Source: Fibrobacter sp. UWB16 (GTDB lineage: Bacteria > Fibrobacterota > Fibrobacteria > Fibrobacterales > Fibrobacteraceae). From it: a stretch of DNA of 64,000 nucleotides. The position numbers and the translations under genes are program-made. Below, piece by piece: positions 1 through 8,403 of this stretch; position 1 is the first letter of the stretch; each line of letters opens with the position of its first letter. The stretch lies in NCBI RefSeq assembly GCF_900215325.1, contig NZ_OCMS01000001.1, forward strand, positions 248,001 to 312,000. The letters run 5' to 3'. Below the pieces are notes generated by a model. It was given only the letters and a program-made list of their open reading frames with translations. It ran no database searches and was not told where the DNA came from.

Positions 1-1277
1 GAATCAGAATTATTCACAAGCTGCGCTTTGCATTTTATTTTTAAAGAACACATTCCTATATCGCACACTTTATAGCTAGGATATCCAATTGCATATTGAT
101 TCCGTTCGTACTCCATCTTTATTTCCGGCAAAGAAGACATCGTAATTGCACGGCAAAAACAGTCCAGCAGCTCTACACACAAGACTGTCAAACTCGGCTT
201 AATTCGGTCAATTCCGTCGGCAGCCCCGATTTCAAGGGTAATTTGATGAGCAACATTAGTAAACGCAACCAATTGCTCACGGATTCGAATAGAAACTTCA
301 CCAAAAGCCATTTCAAACAGATCATGCAATAATCGCATTTGAGATTCATTCAGTACTTCAAAATACTTTTCTAGGCCATTCAAAATGGGCAATGCAGTTT
401 GGCTCGATTTCCCTGGCGGGACAGGAATAATCATCTGGATAAATTTTTGCAGATAGTAATTGCCAAAAGAAAACGAGCCCTTTTTATCAAAGTAGTTCTT
501 CGACGAATATGTGTCCGGCCCCGATGTAACAATTGCGTTGGAAGTCATATACCCTCGCCCGTACATTTTCGAAATGCCATCACAAAGTTCTTCCCGGTTT
601 ATTGCTGCAATTTGAATAAATTGGAACAAATCGTTCTCAGTATCGTAGCAAATATGGTGCAAGCGTTCAAGGACCTTTATAGCATATTCAGGAATGCACC
701 TATCTAATTCATCAACAACAAGGACAACTCCCCTGAATTCCAATTTGATTTCCAGCAACAACTGGTAAATAATCTCTATGGATTTTTTCAACAACTGATT
801 AGAATCAAAATCCTTAGTCAGCAATTCAGCTTTGTCTTTAGATAAAGTTTCTCCCACATCCTTTTTGAGCTGTTCAAGATCAACTCCTATTTCTTTAAAG
901 TCTACGCCAAGTTTATTCTTGGCAATCATGAACGAAATAGACTTGAAAAAGCCTAGAGCGATTTCAAGAGTTTTCTTCTTTTTACCATCCTGAATAGCTT
1001 CAGACGATTGCAAGCCATTTAGCGCATCAACTAAAACAGAAAGAATAGCCTCCAAAGGTTCTTCGTAGTAATCATTCTGCCAACAATTGTAATGAACTAC
1101 AAAATACCCACGGCCTTTCAATCTTTCTTCTAGCATCTTTATGATGAACGACTTGCCACAACCCCATTTGCCATCAATAGCCAAGGAGCAACCAGCCAAC
1201 TGATTGACCTTGTTAGAGACAATCATTTCAAGCATATCTACAAATTGTGTTCTTCCTAGTAAATCAACCTGAGCCAT
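1..1277 (-). CDS. KAP-family P-loop NTPase, partial (C-terminus off the left edge)
   Basis: Reading the minus strand from ATG at 1277 gives 425 codons without a stop to the window edge. Residues 36-43 read GKWGCGKS (Walker A). Residues 189-194 read DELDRC, the Walker B form typical of KAP NTPases, followed by a Pro three residues later. The stretch YLQKFIQMIIPVP further on fits the conserved post-Walker-B KAP segment. No transmembrane segment is evident between the Walker motifs, although many KAP proteins have an insertion there. KAP ATPases are membrane-linked or cytosolic NTPases, several of them plasmid- or phage-related. The role here is unknown; mobile-element or defence association is only inference. 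It is divergent from the nucleotidyltransferase at 1614, and its own promoter sits directly upstream. Confidence 0.85.
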   Translation of the reverse strand, partial: MAQVDLLGRTQFVDMLEMIVSNKVNQLAGCSLAIDGKWGCGKSFIIKMLEERLKGRGYFVVHYNCWQNDYYEEPLEAILSVLVDALNGLQSSEAIQDGKKKKTLEIALGFFKSISFMIAKNKLGVDFKEIGVDLEQLKKDVGETLSKDKAELLTKDFDSNQLLKKSIEIIYQLLLEIKLEFRGVVLVVDELDRCIPEYAIKVLERLHHICYDTENDLFQFIQIAAINREELCDGISKMYGRGYMTSNAIVTSGPDTYSSKNYFDKKGSFSFGNYYLQKFIQMIIPVPPGKSSQTALPILNGLEKYFEVLNESQMRLLHDLFEMAFGEVSIRIREQLVAFTNVAHQITLEIGAADGIDRIKPSLTVLCVELLDCFCRAITMSSLPEIKMEYERNQYAIGYPSYKVCDIGMCSLKIKCKAQLVNNSD

Positions 1278-1284
1278 TTAGCTA

Positions 1285-1313
1285 AACCTATTCAACTCGC
1301 CTTCTATTGTCAA
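1285..1313 (-). promoter_or_regulatory. Promoter of the KAP gene (TTGACA-17-TAGGTT)
   Basis: On the minus strand, TTGACA (1313-1308) is followed by a 17-nt spacer and TAGGTT (1290-1285), then seven bases and the ATG at 1277. There is no Shine-Dalgarno sequence in those seven bases. The geometry predicts transcription starting at or next to the ATG, i.e. a leaderless message. Confidence 0.6.
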
Positions 1314-1536
1314 GTTTGCGCATCCAATTCAAATCAATACAGTGAACATTTGCACCATTGCACAAAATTACACTTACTCAATTTAATCAAATCAAGTAAT
1401 AAAGTCAATACTTATTTCAGAAATAACTTCAAACGTTTTATAGCGAAAGCAAATTAATGCTGTTGTGTTACAAAATTTTTTTTCTGAATCCAGTCTAACT
1501 CATTCCATATAGCCATACATATTCCCTCTCCAAAAC

Positions 1537-1565
1537 TTTACAAATTGCTTACATTTTATTACATT
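1537..1565 (+). promoter_or_regulatory. Promoter of the nucleotidyltransferase gene (TTTACA-17-TACATT)
   Basis: TTTACA (1537-1542), a 17-nt spacer and TACATTTG (1560-1567) match a sigma-70-like -35 and a TAnnTTTG-type -10. The 1278-1613 gap is AT-rich and otherwise holds only this promoter and the divergent KAP promoter. Confidence 0.5.
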
Positions 1566-1613
1566 TGTGAAGAAAGTACGTTAGGGATGTGCTCCGAATA
1601 AGAAGGAATGAAA

Positions 1614-2540
1614 ATGAAGATTATTCTGCCGGTTGCAGGCAAGGGCGAACGCATGCGCCCATACACCAACAATCTGCCTAAGTGTCTCCTGCCCGTTGGC
1701 GGTAGGACAATCATAGACTGGATTGTCGCAGATACGCTCCCACTCAAGGCTACGGAAAGCATCTTCATTACCGGCTACAAGGCCGAAGCTATCGACGATT
1801 ATCTCAAAGGCAAACCTGAATGGGGCCGTACACGCACCGTTCTCCAAAACGACCCGCAAGGACTCGGCCATGCCATAAGCCTAGCCCTCCCCTATGTCGA
1901 AGACGACGAGCCGATTCTTATAATCCTCGGCGACACACTATTCAAAGCCGACATCCAAGCCCTTGCCAACGCCACAGAGAACATCCTTTACACCTACAAG
2001 GTCAAGGACCCACGCCGTTTCGGGGTCGCGGTAACCGACAACGATGGCCGTATCGAACGCCTCGTAGAAAAGCCGCAGAAGTTCGTGAGTGACGAAGCCC
2101 TTGTCGGCATCTACTACATCAAGGACGTCAAGGAGCTCAAGAAATCGCTCCAATACCTGATGGACAACGGCATCCGCACCCGCGGAGAATTCCAGCTGAC
2201 CGACGCACTCCAGATGATGATAGAACAAAGTTGCAAGTTCAGCACGGCCCCCGTACAAGAATGGCTCGACTGCGGGCTCCCTGAAACACTTATTCAAACG
2301 AACACCTGGCTTTTGCAGAACCGCGTGAAACAAAGCCCGCACAACAACCAAAACGTAACAATCATACAGCCCTGCTTCATCGGCGACAACGTCATCATCG
2401 AGAACAGCACCATAGGCCCGAATGTGACCATAGGCAACAACTGCACTATCATGGACGCCACCTTGAAAGACTGCATCATGTGGGACAACGAGAGCATTAC
2501 CTCTTCGCATGTCGAAAGGCAAATCATCGCGAACTGCTAA
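1614..2540 (+). CDS. Sugar-1-phosphate nucleotidyltransferase (RmlA/GlmU-like) with left-handed beta-helix tail
   Basis: A 308-aa NTP-transferase. The signature AGKGERMRP (residues 8-16), followed by LPKCLLPV, is the nucleotide-binding loop and conserved Lys of glucose-1-phosphate thymidylyl/uridylyl-transferases. ILGDTLF carries the metal-binding Asp, and VEKP is the usual downstream block. The last ~65 residues are hexapeptide-like (IGDNVI-IENSTI-IGPNVTI-IGNNCTI), as in archaeal-type bifunctional enzymes. It activates a sugar phosphate to an NDP-sugar; which sugar and base cannot be told. ATG 1608 is possible, but AGAAGGA at 1601-1607 would touch it directly. ATG 1614 has the right 6-nt spacing and gives the conserved KIILPVAG start, so it is preferred. 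The gene converges on the polysaccharide operon and may supply it. Confidence 0.85.
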   Translation: MKIILPVAGKGERMRPYTNNLPKCLLPVGGRTIIDWIVADTLPLKATESIFITGYKAEAIDDYLKGKPEWGRTRTVLQNDPQGLGHAISLALPYVEDDEPILIILGDTLFKADIQALANATENILYTYKVKDPRRFGVAVTDNDGRIERLVEKPQKFVSDEALVGIYYIKDVKELKKSLQYLMDNGIRTRGEFQLTDALQMMIEQSCKFSTAPVQEWLDCGLPETLIQTNTWLLQNRVKQSPHNNQNVTIIQPCFIGDNVIIENSTIGPNVTIGNNCTIMDATLKDCIMWDNESITSSHVERQIIANC

Positions 2541-2586
2541 AAGCCAATCAGTTTTATATCAATTCTGCATTCAATTTATATACAAA

Positions 2587-2620
2587 GAAAGGTCCCTTTT
2601 TCGAGGGACCTTTCTGTTTT
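2587..2620 (+). terminator. Rho-independent terminator
   Basis: AAAGGTCCC / GGGACCTTT stem with a short TTTTCGA-type loop, followed by a T-rich run, 47 bases after the nucleotidyltransferase stop. Confidence 0.75.
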
Positions 2621-2638
2621 AAAACCAGCATCTCAGCT

Positions 2639-2731
2639 CTACCCTTTTCTCCACACCATCTTGTCGACGATGCCGGTGTAGCTCTGGATGATCTTCACGA
2701 CCTTCGTGCTGACGTTTTCCGGACTCGTGGC
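2639..2731 (-). pseudogene. Orphan C-terminal fragment of a lost minus-strand gene
   Basis: The minus strand reads about 30 codons ending TAG (2641-2639), with the plausible protein end VVKIIQSYTGIVDKMVWRK. An in-frame stop (2734-2732) sits just upstream, so nothing longer survives. I do not recognise the parent family with confidence; similar basic ...SYT..V.K.VW ends occur in polysaccharide-locus enzymes. It abuts the broken transposase, so the parent gene was probably cut by insertion and deletion. Confidence 0.4.
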
Positions 2732-2734
2732 TTA

Positions 2735-2995
2735 AAGTACGCCGGAATAATCACTCTAGCGCCCGAAGCCAGCAAGGAAATGGCGGGCGAAATAGCCGCG
2801 AAATTCCATGTCAGCATCACTCGGGCGTGCAAACTGATGGGAATCCACAAGTCGTATTTCTATTACGAATGGGTCAAGGACGACTCTGAAGTCGAGGCTG
2901 CCATCAGGCAGAAGGCGGAGGTGTCAGCAACCCATTATGGGGAAGCTTACACAGAAAGCTTTGATCCTAAAGTCTTTTTCAAATCAAATAAATAA
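2735..2995 (+). pseudogene. IS3-family transposase OrfB, N-terminal remnant
   Basis: In the frame ending at 2995, about 65 residues fit the start of IS3-group OrfB: EIAAKFHVSITRACKLMGI, then HKSYFYYEWVKDDSEVEAAI (the pattern vS-RaC-L-gi-rS-yYY-DD-ev). The catalytic DDE integrase core is missing, and similarity ends near RQKAE. There is no start codon of its own: the open frame continues back through the terminator into the nucleotidyltransferase by chance. No terminal inverted repeats were seen. It marks an old insertion at the edge of the glycan locus. Confidence 0.6.
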
Positions 2996-3022
2996 TTTAT
3001 TTAACAAACCAGATTTTTCAAT

Positions 3023-3049
3023 GCTAAGGTTAGATGGTTGCACCTTAGC
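3023..3049 (-). terminator. Hairpin downstream of the polysaccharide operon
   Basis: Perfect 8-bp inverted repeat GCTAAGGT / ACCTTAGC with an 11-nt loop, 26 bases past the last gene of the operon. The following U-tract is weak (minus strand ATTGAAAAATC), so termination is plausible, not certain. Confidence 0.4.
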
Positions 3050-3074
3050 GCAACTACCTATTCTTTTTACAAAA

Positions 3075-4826
3075 TCATCTCCCCATCGCCTTCTTTAGAA
3101 AATTTATTCCCTTCTGCCCAAGCATATTCTTCGCAAGGTTCTTTACCTCATTTTTCATGACCATCTTGGAATCAACCATATAATTCATCACTGTTTCCAA
3201 AGCATCACTTTCATCTTGCGTGTCAGTGAATGCCTCCAGAATCATCGGCTTATCCGTAATCTCTGGCGTCAAAAAGCGATCAACAACTTTTAAGAATTCT
3301 TCTTTATTTGACGCTGACAAATACTCGTATCCAAGATCAGTAGCATAATGTTTTAACAAATCAAAAGATTTGTTTCCGAAGTGTCCTGCGGCTGCCATAT
3401 ACGGGTCGGCTTCTTCACCAAAAATATAGCAAGGATGGTCATAATTACGGAATTCAGTACCGCGACCATTATTAACAACCATCAAACGGACATTCTTACC
3501 GATATGCCTATTTGCGGCAACATTCATATCATAGAAGAAAGCCAACTCCCCAAAAACACCAACAAACAATTTGTTGGGATTGGCAAGCGACGCTCCCATC
3601 ATCGAAGAAACGCCTCCATCAATACCAAAACCGCCCACATTGCATTTTGAATAGATTCCTTCGGGCAACGGGAAAAAATTCCATGAACGCAGACTATTAA
3701 AAATGCCCATGTGCAATTCGCAGCCTATAGGCAATTTGGGAGCCATCTGTTTTGCCATCCAAATGTTTCCAAATGGAATTTCGGGCATTTGATCAAGAAT
3801 CTTTTGATACTCTTCTTGACACGCTTTCAAGTAACGCGTTTCAGAAGCTTCGTCTTTGCTATAATATTCAAAGAACTCTTTTTCAGACATTTGGAATACA
3901 TTTGTCAATTTTCCAAATGTATCACGAAGTGCGCCATCTTCACTTACACGCCATACGGATTTTGTAGGGTTAATTCTATAACAACCGCTTACTTCACCAA
4001 TATGGATAAGCAAATCAACATTGGCTAAAGGTGACCGATAATTCTTTTGGCAGCATACCAAAGGAAAATTGACTTCATACTTTCCGCGATATCCGCTAGT
4101 ATGGTCGGTAAACACAACTGCGTCATGAGTTGCGCAGAACTTATCTATAGCAGCATTCTCTTCTGCCGTGAAATTATGATGAGAACCAACAAAAATAGCA
4201 ATCCGTTCAAATCCAGAAATTTCAGGCAGCACATCTTTCTTCGTGAACCGTCTAATAACCCTTACCGGCGGCAATTCCTTTACAGAAAAATCTGGGTTAT
4301 ACGCTGTAAACAAGTTTATATGTGCAGGACCACCACCATTTTGCTTCAACGCCAATATGGCTTTACTCGCTTCAACAACACAGAACTTTTCATCGGTCGA
4401 GTCCTTGACCAAAGGCACCGTTACACTATCCATAGCAATGTCATTAGGAATTTGCCTACGATCAATCTGCTGATCAATTAAGTGACCTATCGCCTGTGTT
4501 CCACGATGAGATGTTATCGCCAAAACAGGCAATTTTCTGTAATAAGCCTCTGTCAATCCGGACATGTAGTTTCTTGATGCAGTCGCGCCGGTGCAACTAA
4601 TTACAACGGGTTCTCTACTTTCTTCAGCCATTCCACACGCCAAATAAGCAGCCGATCGTTCATCTACCGACGAATATATTTCAAAAAAAGGGTCATTCTG
4701 GATACTCCCAACAAATGTCATATTTGTTGTTCCCGGAGAAGCAATCACCTTGCGGATACCATGAGCCTTAAGCAAGGAAATTACAATCTGAACATTTCTT
4801 TCAACGGTATAATACTTCTGTTCCAT
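3075..4826 (-). CDS. MenD-like thiamine-diphosphate-dependent enzyme
   Basis: 583 aa with the full three-domain ThDP layout. An N-terminal Pyr domain carries ASPGTTN and SSVDERSAAYLACGMA, with the catalytic Glu in DERSAAY. A middle domain follows. The C-terminal PP domain carries FGELAFFYDMN...VVNNGRG, the MenD-type replacement of the usual GDG...NN cofactor motif. MenD itself is a menaquinone enzyme, but this gene is last in a glycan operon, 9 nt behind an SDR gene. It more likely decarboxylates a 2-oxoacid and/or joins the product to another molecule for glycan decoration. It could instead be a plain decarboxylase. Family assignment is firm; substrate is unknown. Confidence 0.75.
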   Translation of the reverse strand: MEQKYYTVERNVQIVISLLKAHGIRKVIASPGTTNMTFVGSIQNDPFFEIYSSVDERSAAYLACGMAEESREPVVISCTGATASRNYMSGLTEAYYRKLPVLAITSHRGTQAIGHLIDQQIDRRQIPNDIAMDSVTVPLVKDSTDEKFCVVEASKAILALKQNGGGPAHINLFTAYNPDFSVKELPPVRVIRRFTKKDVLPEISGFERIAIFVGSHHNFTAEENAAIDKFCATHDAVVFTDHTSGYRGKYEVNFPLVCCQKNYRSPLANVDLLIHIGEVSGCYRINPTKSVWRVSEDGALRDTFGKLTNVFQMSEKEFFEYYSKDEASETRYLKACQEEYQKILDQMPEIPFGNIWMAKQMAPKLPIGCELHMGIFNSLRSWNFFPLPEGIYSKCNVGGFGIDGGVSSMMGASLANPNKLFVGVFGELAFFYDMNVAANRHIGKNVRLMVVNNGRGTEFRNYDHPCYIFGEEADPYMAAAGHFGNKSFDLLKHYATDLGYEYLSASNKEEFLKVVDRFLTPEITDKPMILEAFTDTQDESDALETVMNYMVDSKMVMKNEVKNLAKNMLGQKGINFLKKAMGR

Positions 4827-4835
4827 AAGACCTCT

Positions 4836-5669
4836 TTATTTCCAGCGTGCATTAACAGTTTTTGCATTATTGCAAGTTATAATTTGTCCTGAGACACACC
4901 CTGCAGCATCAGAAAGCAAAAAACAAGCCGTTTCAGCGACTTCCTCAGGAAGATAAACCCGTTCTATAGAACTTCCTGGCTCGTATAAGTTGCCATCGGC
5001 CTTAAATCCAGTCATATCCGAAGTGGTCACACCAGGGGCAACAGCATTCACCCGAATTCCGTCCTTAGAAAAAAGATAAGCAAGACCTTGAACCATACTA
5101 TTTACAGCGGCCTTTGTAAATCCATATGGTCTAAAATCCATTGTGTCGCCAGTTTCAGACGATGTAAAAAGAACGGTTCCTGTTCGTTGTTCTTTTTTTA
5201 GAATTTCAACGAATTTTTGAGTCAGAAAAAAGCCACCCTTTAAATTTGTATTGACTTGCTTATCAAATGTTTCTGAAGTTACATCAAAAAAAGTGCTTTC
5301 GTGTAACGATATCCCCGCATTGTTTACGATACAATTTACACCACCAAGCATTTGATTTGCTTGATTCATAAAAAACTCAAACGTATTTGGATTAGAAACA
5401 TCAAGGGGTAAATATTGGCAGCCGATTTCATCCGCTGATTTTTTTAAGGTATCTTCGTTGCGGCCAGCTATCAAAACAGAAGCCCCTTCCGCAACAAACT
5501 TTTTTGCCATAGCAAACCCAAGACCTCTGCCACCACCTGTAACGATGATTTTCTTTCCTATTAAGCGATTATTTGGCGATAAATAGGAAATGGAGGCTGT
5601 AAAATTCTTTTCAGGTACACCTCTAACAATCCAACGAATTCCACGCAGAATATATTGTTTCAACGACAT
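4836..5669 (-). CDS. Short-chain dehydrogenase/reductase (SDR)
   Basis: 277-aa classical SDR: TGGGRGLG (residues 44-51) binds the nicotinamide cofactor, NNAG lies at 116-119, Ser 170/171, and Tyr182-x3-Lys186 (YGFTK) form the active site. RVNAVAPG follows, as usual. A ~38-residue basic/hydrophobic N-terminal extension (ILRGIRWIVRG) precedes the Rossmann fold and could bind the membrane surface. It lies 1 nt after the PP-loop gene and 9 nt before the ThDP gene, so the three are probably translated together. Expected role: redox step on a sugar or an attached acyl/oxo group. Confidence 0.85.
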   Translation of the reverse strand: MSLKQYILRGIRWIVRGVPEKNFTASISYLSPNNRLIGKKIIVTGGGRGLGFAMAKKFVAEGASVLIAGRNEDTLKKSADEIGCQYLPLDVSNPNTFEFFMNQANQMLGGVNCIVNNAGISLHESTFFDVTSETFDKQVNTNLKGGFFLTQKFVEILKKEQRTGTVLFTSSETGDTMDFRPYGFTKAAVNSMVQGLAYLFSKDGIRVNAVAPGVTTSDMTGFKADGNLYEPGSSIERVYLPEEVAETACFLLSDAAGCVSGQIITCNNAKTVNARWK

Positions 5670-5670
5670 T

Positions 5671-6870
5671 TTACACGCCTATTTTTTTCAAGATTTTTCT
5701 AATCAACCCTTTTACATGTGATGGAATTAATCTCACATGAGCTTCTATCAAAGATGGCATCCTAATTCCATGAAGTTTCGCAAAATCATAATTATCCCTG
5801 TTATAAATAGATTTATTTCTGTTCGCACTTAAAAAACATTTATACCAATATGCCTTTTTCTTATACAACTCAATGTCGAAAACTTTTCGAAATAGCTCTA
5901 ATTTTCCCAAAGATTCCAAAGCAACAAGTGTGCGCAAACATTTTCCACAAACACCACAATTTTTTGCAGTTTCTTGATTATTCCAGTGGTCAACACAAAC
6001 ATTTAAGAAATCCCTTACAGGTGGATAGTCCGCAATTAATTCTGTTTTTTCTGTTCTTGTGTACTGAGCGCCATCTGTGATTATATCTAGAGACTCTGTG
6101 CTCAACATTGGATTCATAAAAGTTTCTGTTATTCCTGAAAGACTAGAAACATATGGATTAAATGCATTGTACATTATCTCTTTATATGAATAATCGCTAG
6201 ATAAATAATATTTGCTTATTTTTCTTTGAAAAACCAATATAGCAGAGGCTCGACAAAATAGACCTGCATCGTATTCCCAATAGTCCAAATAAAAGTCAAA
6301 CAGATTCGAGTCAAGCGGTATATAAGGTAGTCCAACTTGCTTTGGGAAATCCTTCAAAAGGTTATAACGCTCAATATATTTTTTTCTTGCCTTTTCACCG
6401 CCACCACCATGGCTACCAACGTTAAAGAAAAACAATGCCGAAATCTTAAAATCAGGATTTTTCTCTTTTACAAAATGATCTACAAATGTAGTGAACGAAT
6501 CTACTCCTGCAGAAAAACCTGTCCCCACACCATCTTCTACTTTTTGGGGAGAGCCAAATCCATTTGCCGTTACAGATACATAATGCATTTTTTGGCGATA
6601 TGATTTTACAACATTTTGTATGTAATATGTAACATTGAAGAAAAGACGAGGAGACACATTTCCGTCTATTTCAACAGGCTCATTATAATACATTGCAGGA
6701 TATATTGCAGCCACAAGGAACGCATCATATACATCGTCCGTCAAGAACGATTCAAATTCCTGTGGTACAGAAAACCACAACTTATTTTTTTGAGTATATT
6801 CCGCTTTTACATCTACGGTTAAATATGCAAAGCCATCTTTATATTCTTTTTGAATATTTGAAATTCTCAT
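5671..6870 (-). CDS. PP-loop ATP pyrophosphatase-like protein with CxxCxxC cluster
   Basis: 399 aa. Residues 120-125 read SAGVDS, a PP-loop (SGGxDS-like) typical of enzymes that adenylate a substrate using ATP. At roughly 304-311 CGVCGKC gives a CxxCxxC set, as in QueC-type zinc-binding PP-loop proteins. It is longer than QueC and not a good match to tRNA thiolases. Sitting between the flippase gene and an SDR, it probably activates a carboxyl or carbonyl group on a glycan precursor for amide, nitrile or thio-group formation. That is inference; I cannot name the reaction. Confidence 0.6.
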   Translation of the reverse strand: MRISNIQKEYKDGFAYLTVDVKAEYTQKNKLWFSVPQEFESFLTDDVYDAFLVAAIYPAMYYNEPVEIDGNVSPRLFFNVTYYIQNVVKSYRQKMHYVSVTANGFGSPQKVEDGVGTGFSAGVDSFTTFVDHFVKEKNPDFKISALFFFNVGSHGGGGEKARKKYIERYNLLKDFPKQVGLPYIPLDSNLFDFYLDYWEYDAGLFCRASAILVFQRKISKYYLSSDYSYKEIMYNAFNPYVSSLSGITETFMNPMLSTESLDIITDGAQYTRTEKTELIADYPPVRDFLNVCVDHWNNQETAKNCGVCGKCLRTLVALESLGKLELFRKVFDIELYKKKAYWYKCFLSANRNKSIYNRDNYDFAKLHGIRMPSLIEAHVRLIPSHVKGLIRKILKKIGV

Positions 6871-6873
6871 ATA

Positions 6874-8400
6874 CTACACCTTTTTCAATTTCTTTTTAAC
6901 TAACGAAATACAAAACACTCGTTCATTTTTATTTAGGCCAATAAAATAAGACAGAAGCAAAACTAACAGCACTTGGCACAATGTTTCAATTGTGAACACC
7001 ATAAAAGACGTGATTGGAATCCAAAGCAGATGACTTGTAAAATAAGAAATCACCACTATTAACGAACAGGGAATATAAATTTGTCCTATAATTTTAAAGA
7101 AAGATTTCGGAAACACTCGTTGAACAAAAATGATTCTAATAGCAGCAATGCACAACTGCAATATAACCCCTATTAAAAAGGCAATTTTAGGTTCGCAACC
7201 ATTGCAACACGCAATGTATGCAAAAGGGATGTTTAAAAGACCTACAACACCTATAAGGAATTGATACAAAGCAATTTTGCCAGTTGCTTGATTGACTACT
7301 GCAAATGGTAACGAAGATGTCTCAACAAGATTTTCAATCAGCAATAACTGACATATAACAACAGCGTATTGCGGAACATCTACAAGCCATAAATCCAAAA
7401 GATAATCCAAACTAAAGCAAGCCGGTAATGTGATTACATACATTAAAAAGAAATTTATTTTTGCGGTTTTAAACACTAAATCAAGAGTCCTGTCATAATC
7501 TTTTGCAGCATAAGACTTTATAATTTGAGGCTTTGTTGCCATACTGAAATTTTGAGAAAAGCTAGCGCTGATACTTCTTATTTGTGTTCCTATCTGTTGA
7601 GCCGCATTAACAATAGGTCCAAAGAATGTATTTAGCATAATAGATAGCCCTTGATTTTTCATCATCCAAGCAAAGCTTCCAAAACAATTCCATCCATTAA
7701 ACGACAAAAGTTCCTTTATTAAATCTTTTCTCCATAAAAAAGACGACCTGCATTCATCATATTTTTTGAATGTATACATTTGATAAAATAGCATCATCCC
7801 TAGATTGATTAACATATACAAAAATCCGTATGTAATCAGTTTGTCAGCTGGAGAAATGTACAACAAAAAAACAATGAGTAATTTTAGGACAACTTCAATA
7901 ATTCCAACTTGTGCAAAAACTTTCATATTTTCATGAGCTATAACAGAAGCCATATATGGAGCCGTCATTAAGCTCGCACAAGAACCCAAAATTGCCATTT
8001 GAAATATACATTGCGCAGCAAACATTCTATCAGGGGGAATAACCAGTTTGTTGTTCAACAACCAAAGACCGACAATTTCTTGTAAGACAAAAATTATCAA
8101 TGTGAAAATCACATAAATAGAAAATGTTCCCTTAAACGAATCACTTAACTTATCTTTTTCTCCAGAACCAATATAGAATGAAAAAAAACGTTGCGAACCG
8201 CTCGCCAATGAGCCGGAAAGAAACGCAAACATGGATACTGTACCTGCAACTACATTATTTACACCATAGTCTACAATTCCTAAAATGCTTAATGTAATAC
8301 GCACCGTCAACAAACCAACCGCCATAATAATTATTTGGCGGCAATACAAAAATAGAGCATTTTTTGTTATTTGCGATGCGGATGTCTTATATTCTGGCAT
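6874..8400 (-). CDS. Wzx-like polysaccharide flippase
   Basis: 508-aa polytopic membrane protein with about 12-14 hydrophobic segments. The start (NALFLYCRQIIIMAVGLLTV) and the following LGIVDYGVNNVVAG are typical of the MOP/PST exporter superfamily (Wzx). It would carry undecaprenyl-linked repeat units across the inner membrane. The partners are in the same operon: a PglC-like initiating transferase at 16865 and a Wzy-like polymerase at 12292. Gaps to its neighbours are 3 nt on both sides. Confidence 0.85.
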   Translation of the reverse strand: MPEYKTSASQITKNALFLYCRQIIIMAVGLLTVRITLSILGIVDYGVNNVVAGTVSMFAFLSGSLASGSQRFFSFYIGSGEKDKLSDSFKGTFSIYVIFTLIIFVLQEIVGLWLLNNKLVIPPDRMFAAQCIFQMAILGSCASLMTAPYMASVIAHENMKVFAQVGIIEVVLKLLIVFLLYISPADKLITYGFLYMLINLGMMLFYQMYTFKKYDECRSSFLWRKDLIKELLSFNGWNCFGSFAWMMKNQGLSIMLNTFFGPIVNAAQQIGTQIRSISASFSQNFSMATKPQIIKSYAAKDYDRTLDLVFKTAKINFFLMYVITLPACFSLDYLLDLWLVDVPQYAVVICQLLLIENLVETSSLPFAVVNQATGKIALYQFLIGVVGLLNIPFAYIACCNGCEPKIAFLIGVILQLCIAAIRIIFVQRVFPKSFFKIIGQIYIPCSLIVVISYFTSHLLWIPITSFMVFTIETLCQVLLVLLLSYFIGLNKNERVFCISLVKKKLKKV

Positions 8401-8403
8401 AAT

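Noticed and set aside
96-707. Two plus-strand open frames at the left end
   Set aside because: Both lie antisense to the uninterrupted KAP ATPase frame, which has Walker A and B motifs.
2480-2995. A complete 171-aa gene in this frame
   Set aside because: The frame starts inside the nucleotidyltransferase and runs through its terminator; only the last third is transposase-like, so it is annotated as a remnant.
3023-3049. attC-like recombination site
   Set aside because: The 8-bp inverted repeat lacks the R and L boxes of integron sites and no integrase is nearby.
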